From assembly GCA_022393335.1 (NCBI GenBank), contig JAJEKB010020985.1:376732-440731 (forward strand): DNA of 64,000 nt, in the 5' to 3' direction. Of this stretch, positions 58,153 to 64,000 are shown one piece after another (the first letter of the stretch is position 1; the number at the start of each line of letters is the position of its first letter). A program made the translations under genes and the position numbers. The DNA is from Macrotrachela quadricornifera. Its lineage: Eukaryota > Rotifera > Eurotatoria > Philodinida > Philodinidae. Below the pieces are notes generated by a model, which saw nothing but the letters and a program-made list of their open reading frames with translations, searched no databases and was not told the origin of the DNA.

Positions 58153-61100
58153 TTGTTTATGAATTAATATTTATTGATAATACACCAAAAACGAAGAATT
58201 ATACATTGATGAATCAAACGTCCATTATCATCTAAAATGACGCAATGATTTACGACGATAAATTTATTAGTAATAAAAATAAAATTTGTTATTTAATTTA
58301 ATAAATGATAATAATTGTATAAACAAAATATGACAAAGAAAACGAATTGGTCATTGCATGAGAAAAAGAGTTTTCTTTAAATATCAATTGAATCCTGGTT
58401 TTATTATATAATCGAAATAGAGTAACTGTATAGCAATCAACAAACATAGATGTCGTACATTGTCATATCAGAAAAATCGATTCTATTTATTTATTAGATT
58501 GGTTTTCATTAAACAAAACTTCTGCTTGTTCAATTGAAAAATTGTTTAAGCTTTATTTGTATAAAATTCATGTAAATATATTAATTCGAAAAAACAAAGA
58601 AAACAAAAAAACACATGATGACTTTTTAAGCTATACAGCAATTTAAATGATCATCAATACAATAATGGATTAGAAATGTTTAATATCTGTATAAAATAAA
58701 ACTAAAATATCTTAAAATTTAAATTCTAAATGCCATTTCAGAGATAAGTGGCCATGAGCATTTTTTAACATTTTGCCTAAAGGTTTTAGCCAAACGTTTT
58801 CAAAGAATTAATTTTTTCTCCTACATTAAAAAAGTGATTTTTCGATCATTTTCCTAAAAAAAAATCAGGTGATAAATTGTGCTTCGATGGTTTCAATATG
58901 TTAATGTTAGTGATCACGGATAGAATCTTGATATAGTTTTGTATCTCCTTGTCTGGCGGTTCTAGTACATTCTTGGTAATCGATAAATTAATATCGACAC
59001 TGTGAAAAGCATCTCTGTTTTTCTTGAAGTTTGATGTAAAACGTTTAGAAAAGCGGTTAGAAAATCTTTCCATATACAGTTCGATGCTTCTTCACCCGCT
59101 CTTTCCAACGGTGATAACCGCAGTTCTCTCCCTTAATCCTATCGAAGGTTAATCAAAAAACACCTACGGTCACTTCTCCCTGGAAGGGATATTATAGTTG
59201 TATGACAAACTAAGTCGAGAAAATTACACGAAAATAAGACAAAAAAGAGATACACCTTTATTCAAAATACTAACTTGTTGTTGCACAATTAAGCAATCGT
59301 TTATCTTTATGGTGAACTGTAATTGAGTCAGATGATGGAATAGAACTTAATATACGAAACTAAATATATAGCAATCACTTAGAAAATGACTTACTGTCAA
59401 TGGTGACATCGAATGTGTTAGAGTAAAAACTTGTGTAGCATCATCGATTACTGAAGATGTGCCAAAAATGAAACAATATCAGCTAAAGCGATATATTATA
59501 CTATAAACTATTAGTTCTGTTTCCTACAGTATAATCTGAGATCTCATTAAATAACGTGGTTGTCTCGTTTGAAAAATTTTCAGTCAAATTAAGCAGTCCT
59601 AAGATTTAGAATAAATATTAAAAGCTTATCATACACTCTGTTCAGACGATCAGAATGTTGATCAAGTGTTCCATAATGAGAATATCATTAATAAGTTTAA
59701 TTTTACTACGAAACTTTGTTCAGATGACTTCGCTTTTATTTTATTCACAAAAGAACTTGCCTTGATGCATCCCAGGACTGTAATCCATTGTATTAGTAGA
59801 AAACAATTGAAATTGAAAGTGTCAGTTGAAGTTTCAAATATTCTTGTAGTAAGATTCAAAGCTGCAAAAAATATTAGCAAGATCTTAAATTTAATATCGA
59901 ATTATTTACCATTAGTTGAAAGGTTGATGAAAGATGACGAACAATTAATAACACGAAGATGATTTTGATCTCGATGACAAAAGAATATCATTCGAATACA
60001 ACTGAACAATAGAAGAAGATTTTTGATTATTGTGTAAAGGTGCAGATGATGAAACTACAGTGATGTGTGATTTTCCGGTACCTGCATGAGAAGATGTTGA
60101 ATGTTTCGTAGATCGTTTCACAATAGCTTGTTTTCAAATCGAATCATCTGCAAATCCAGATTCATACTTATTTTATATAGCATGTGAACAGTCAATGAGG
60201 TATGCTTTTTGCAAAACATCATTTTAATTATTAAACCATTTATCTACAATAAGACAAATCCGACATGTAATATAAATATGATGACTATCAATATGATAGC
60301 CTCATATTAATCGACACTGAATGAAGATGTAAAAAATATTCATAGTAATAAAACATCTCATGTAATAGTCTCCTTAATTATAATTGTTGATTAATATAGA
60401 CATAAGCAAAATAAATTACAGTAGGTGCACTTAAATTACTGAGCACCAATTCATTTCAAGGACCTATCTCAATTTCTATTTCAGAATTATCAATCACCTC
60501 TAATCATATAGCGATATTCTTGTGACAGTCCTGTCTATGTCATGACGATGCTCATCTTATATGAAGAGGTCAGATGAAATACTATTATTACGGATAGTAA
60601 CCATACAATTGGACATGAATTATCATTATTCGGCATACTTGTTTCGAAAATATTTTCATTACTTCAGATGTCAGTCTGATTTGAGCTTCTAAGAATACAA
60701 CTCACCCATCAAGTACTTCTTCTGTAGAAACTATAGATGACATTTTTCAAAATTTACATTTTTGATTAGTTTTCAATCGTTTGTTCATCGATTCATGAAT
60801 TCTTAAAACCATTCATTTAAAGACCAACCAACTGAGACGTTCCGATCAAACACCACCATATATTTCTTTGTAATTTCCTTAACTGATCATGCACACATTG
60901 GTCGTTTCTATTGTTCATACGTGTGAATGACGTAAACGAGAAAACTTTCTTCTACTTTCCACAAAATGTTCTTTCCATCATGCTTCGTATCTTTAAATCG
61001 ACTCGATAGACAGTTGTAGATAGCTGATAAACATATTCCGAACTATTTGGCAGCAATAATTGTTAAAATCATTTTACGTTCAACTCATTCAAAGCTTTTA

Positions 61101-62397
61101 CCAAATCTTCATGCGAAGATTTTGGTCAAGTTTTCCATAAATATTTTCGTGGCATCGATTGATACAATTAAATACACAGAGAATGATGTGTTTTTTATCA
61201 AATACGACGTACTTCATATCGATATAAATAAAAAAATTTCTATACCAGTCCTTATTTTATAGTTGCAGTTTTGGCTTTTGAAAAAGACAAAAATTTGAAC
61301 GACTAAATTTCGACCATATGAAAACAATACTTTTTTTGCTACAAAGTGAATTCGCTCTTTCTTATGCCATCTTTTTATAACTGTTTTTTGTAAATTGTAA
61401 AGCTTTTCACACTACATCTTGGGGTATAATTTGTTCAAAAACGTTCTCAGAAATTTTTCTATTTCTATCCATATGAAAAATGTCGCGAACTTTTTACCCT
61501 TATCTTATATACTGTCAAGAGAATGACACAAAACGTGACTATTTAATTAGGTGGTTAACGCGTTGTACAAAAACGAACAAAGAGTGAAAGACAACTTGAC
61601 TATAAGACAAGTGATTTATCTGTAACGTTTCTTTTTTTCAAATAAGGGAAAGCATGAATGAATGTTTAATAGCAAAAATAAGACAAGAAATATTCGTGTA
61701 TAATATTCAAAATTGTATATAATTGTACATTAATATCGCAACTAGTAACTATTGAAACGTATATTTGAGTTAATAAAGAGTTTCAAAATAAAATTGAGCT
61801 ATGTTTTCTATTCTTTCATGCGCTTCAGGATAAGGATTTTATCCTTAGAAAAAAGATTCTACGTGTATTAAATGATAGATTTCGATGTGCCGAATATTTT
61901 TTGAATCACGATCATCTTGAAATACTATAAAGATCTCTTATACATTGCATTTTAAAAGTTTCATGCAAAACAGCTGTAGTCATTGATTTATTTCACATGG
62001 GATAAATCAATTATTTTACAATTGCTCTTAAGAAAATCGCTGTAGAATCGTTTCTGAAAAGTATTTTGCAAAACGAAAACGTTGATCGTATAGGAAAATA
62101 TTTGCTCCGCATATTTGGTAGCAAAAATTTCTTATCTGATGACAAATAAAAATGTTTATAAAAGGAAAATGACAAACTATCAAAAAATATGAATAGTTTA
62201 CACTAGCCTATTCTATTTTTGTTTACACTTTCACTCAAGGTGAAGTTAAATGCGCATATATGAGTAACGAAAACAAAATAATAAAAAAAAGAAAATCCCT
62301 ATTGACATCATTGGGATTTTATCTTTCATACACTCATGTATAGTGAAAATTAGGGGCTTTTTTTAGATGACTGACACGCCACTCGTAAAAACCTACG
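58153..62397. other. Long gene-free stretch with old repeat fragments
   Basis: No gene is recognised. The part about 58840-59240 is slightly richer in G/C and reads, through stops, as SNCIWKDFLTAFLNV on the minus strand, which I cannot place. A plus-strand frame at 59666-59962 (98 codons) has no known domain. The segment 61385-61445 is a clear relative of the arm of the 26251 element (tttgtaaattgtaaagcttt). The whole reads as a graveyard of decayed sequence. Confidence 0.4.
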
Positions 62398-64000
62398 CAA
62401 AGGTTAAAGAGATCAAATAGATGATTGAATATATAAGCTTGTTAAATATTGAGAGAATGTAAACTTATCAAATATTAAACGATTATCTCATTAATACAAG
62501 GTATGGAATGATGAATAACTTTTCTAAATTTTTTTTTTATCGACAAGTTAGACACAGAAATATATTCAAAGATTAGTTTGATAATAGGTCAACAAACATA
62601 TTGTAGTTGTCATTTATATTTTCATTACTAACTCTATATATTATTACATTAATTGATATCTATTTTAATAGTATTTTTTACATAGTGAGAGTTAGATATA
62701 TTTTCTTTGAAATTAACTATTGAATTGAGTTGTATTGTCGAATGTAAATAGATATGAAAGAATTTGTTACGTGGAGAAAAGTTTTCCAAAATTTTTTTTT
62801 TCGATAATGTAGTTAATGTCATGAAAAAAAAAGGGAATTTTTTCAAGAAAATTGAAGAAGAGAAATCCTATATTTTGTTAGATGAATTATTTTCTATTCG
62901 AATATTACTTATGGATTTTATAGAATTTTGATTGAATTTATGTTGTCAAAAGTAATGTGATTCGATTGGTAGATCTTGTTATACGTATTGGATATAATTT
63001 GATACTACCAATATAAAAAAAAACACTCATCAGAATCTTCCATAACAAATCAATATACTGTAAGATTTCATGATTAAATCTTTATCATTTTTATGATTTA
63101 AATAATGCGAAATTGTGCAAGAATCAAGCAAAATTAGATATAAGATTCGATCAATATAATCATTTTAATGAGGTTCTATTTATTATTAATTATTCCAATT
63201 AGATAGTCATCAAAATCTTTCTTATCTTATTCAAACAGTAAAATCATCCACTTTAAATGATGATATGCCTGTTAGTATTTAGAACAATGTCAAAAAGAGT
63301 GAGTTTTGAATCGTGTAAATTTTAAATTGGTCTATACTATATATAAGAAACTATCGAATGATCAACCATTGCTTATCATTCAATTTTGAAGAGCTGAAAA
63401 CAATCATTTTACGACAATAGTAATATATTTGATTTGTTGTTTTAGTTTAAAGTGGAAATACATAGTTAAACTACAAAAAACAAACAATAATAATGCATCA
63501 CACATGGATCATTGCTTATATTTCAATTGTTATCATTATGGCTCATGGTTATGCTGAAGATTTGGTTGTCAGTATAACTCCAATAAGCTATAAATTTAAT
63601 GAAGAACAGGATGTCGAATTTATTCTGAATTATAAGAATACTGCATCTAAACCTGTTTCTATATGTAATTGGTATGTACCTGAAGAAGAACTAACTGATC
63701 CACTTTTCGATATTAGTCGAGATGGTAAAAATGTTAAATATGTTGGTCCTTTGATGAAACGAGCAGCACCCACAGATGAAGATATGATTACTATACAGTC
63801 TGGTGCAGATGTGAGCACTCATGTTAAGATATCTTCAGTGTATAACATGACTGAGACTGGCAATTACACTATTCGATTTAAGGCATTTGTTGGTCCCACA
63901 CTAGTCACATCAGCTCGTAAACGACGAGCTGATGGTACACCATTTGTTGCCGCCAATAAAAATCCTTTGGAATCTACTCCAACGTCAGTGTTCGTCGTAG
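62398..64000. repeat. Right arm of the large inverted duplication (peptidase locus)
   Basis: The region is the reverse-complement counterpart of 17342-19735. It carries about 1.1 kb of upstream DNA, with matched blocks along its length, and the first 508 bases of a second peptidase gene. The window end cuts the arm, so its full extent is unknown. Confidence 0.85.
63493..64000 (+). CDS. Second M35-type secreted metallopeptidase copy, cut by the window end
   Basis: The frame is open from ATG at 63493 to the last base: 169 complete codons. It parallels the copy at 17342-18430 from the first residue (MHHTWIIAYISIVIIMAHGY against MQQTWIIAYITIVIIMAHGY). It keeps the signal peptide, the YNMTETGNYTIRFKAF block and a basic site (SARKRRADG) where the first copy has SRRRRS. 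The zinc-binding half lies beyond the window, so activity cannot be judged. Differences are spread through the propeptide, so the two are distinct genes rather than a recent copy. Confidence 0.88.
   Translation, partial: MHHTWIIAYISIVIIMAHGYAEDLVVSITPISYKFNEEQDVEFILNYKNTASKPVSICNWYVPEEELTDPLFDISRDGKNVKYVGPLMKRAAPTDEDMITIQSGADVSTHVKISSVYNMTETGNYTIRFKAFVGPTLVTSARKRRADGTPFVAANKNPLESTPTSVFVV

Noticed and set aside
59080..59210. G/C-richer patch considered as a tRNA or small RNA gene
   Set aside because: No cloverleaf, A-box or B-box arrangement could be found by eye.
59666..59962. 98-codon plus-strand frame
   Set aside because: No known motif, no splice partners, and it is open on the opposite strand too.

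Overview
This is AT-rich metazoan nuclear DNA. It holds intron-containing genes (GT-AG introns, mostly 50-75 nt, a few 260-1530 nt), codon use strongly biased to A/T third positions, long low-complexity stretches, and many short foldback elements with long inverted arms. The gene set points to a bdelloid rotifer of Rotaria type. It includes animal genes (FOXO, FOXJ1-like, USP10, PAM16, enkurin, tetraspanin, globin), two genes that look bacterial or fungal (an M35 secreted peptidase and a UvrD/PcrA-type helicase that carries ten introns), and wreckage of a receptor family with EGF-like and membrane-spanning parts. The taxon is inferred from gene content; no marker gene was tested.

Layout. 1-8.7 kb: a 1.6 kb element with inverted arms and a solo arm at 7.9 kb, a three-exon gene with a Crypton/ZMYM-like recombinase core-binding domain (3294-5904, +), and a foldback element at 6.5 kb. 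8.7-9.8 kb: enkurin (-). 10.8-15.1 kb: a dead, nearly full-length non-LTR retrotransposon (-). 17.3-19.7 kb: an intact M35 peptidase (-) and its upstream DNA, which form one arm of a large inverted duplication; the other arm is at 62.4 kb to the window end, with a second, cut-off peptidase copy (+). 21.8-23.6 kb: FOXJ1-like factor (-). 25.6-29 kb: two very small membrane-protein ORFs (+), an inverted-arm element and a tetraspanin (-). 30.1-30.6 kb: a FLYWCH finger fragment. 32.8-33.6 kb: globin-like gene (+). 34.8-38.8 kb: UvrD/PcrA-like helicase (-). 39.2-39.8 kb: foldback element. 41.3-45.1 kb: USP10 (-). 46.9-49.5 kb: decayed receptor pseudogene (+) with a nested foldback element. 51.7-53.5 kb: FOXO (-). 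57.6-58.2 kb: PAM16/Magmas (-). The rest is AT-rich intergenic DNA.

The genes do not form one pathway. FOXJ1 and enkurin both belong to motile cilia. FOXO and USP10 belong to stress responses. PAM16 belongs to mitochondrial protein import. The helicase would act in DNA repair or replication and the M35 enzymes would be secreted. Best leads for follow-up are the intron-rich UvrD-type helicase, the FOXJ1-like factor whose recognition helix has Gln-Gln where Arg-His is expected, the globin-like protein with ancestral intron positions but no visible proximal histidine, and the peptidase pair in an inverted duplication about 43 kb apart.
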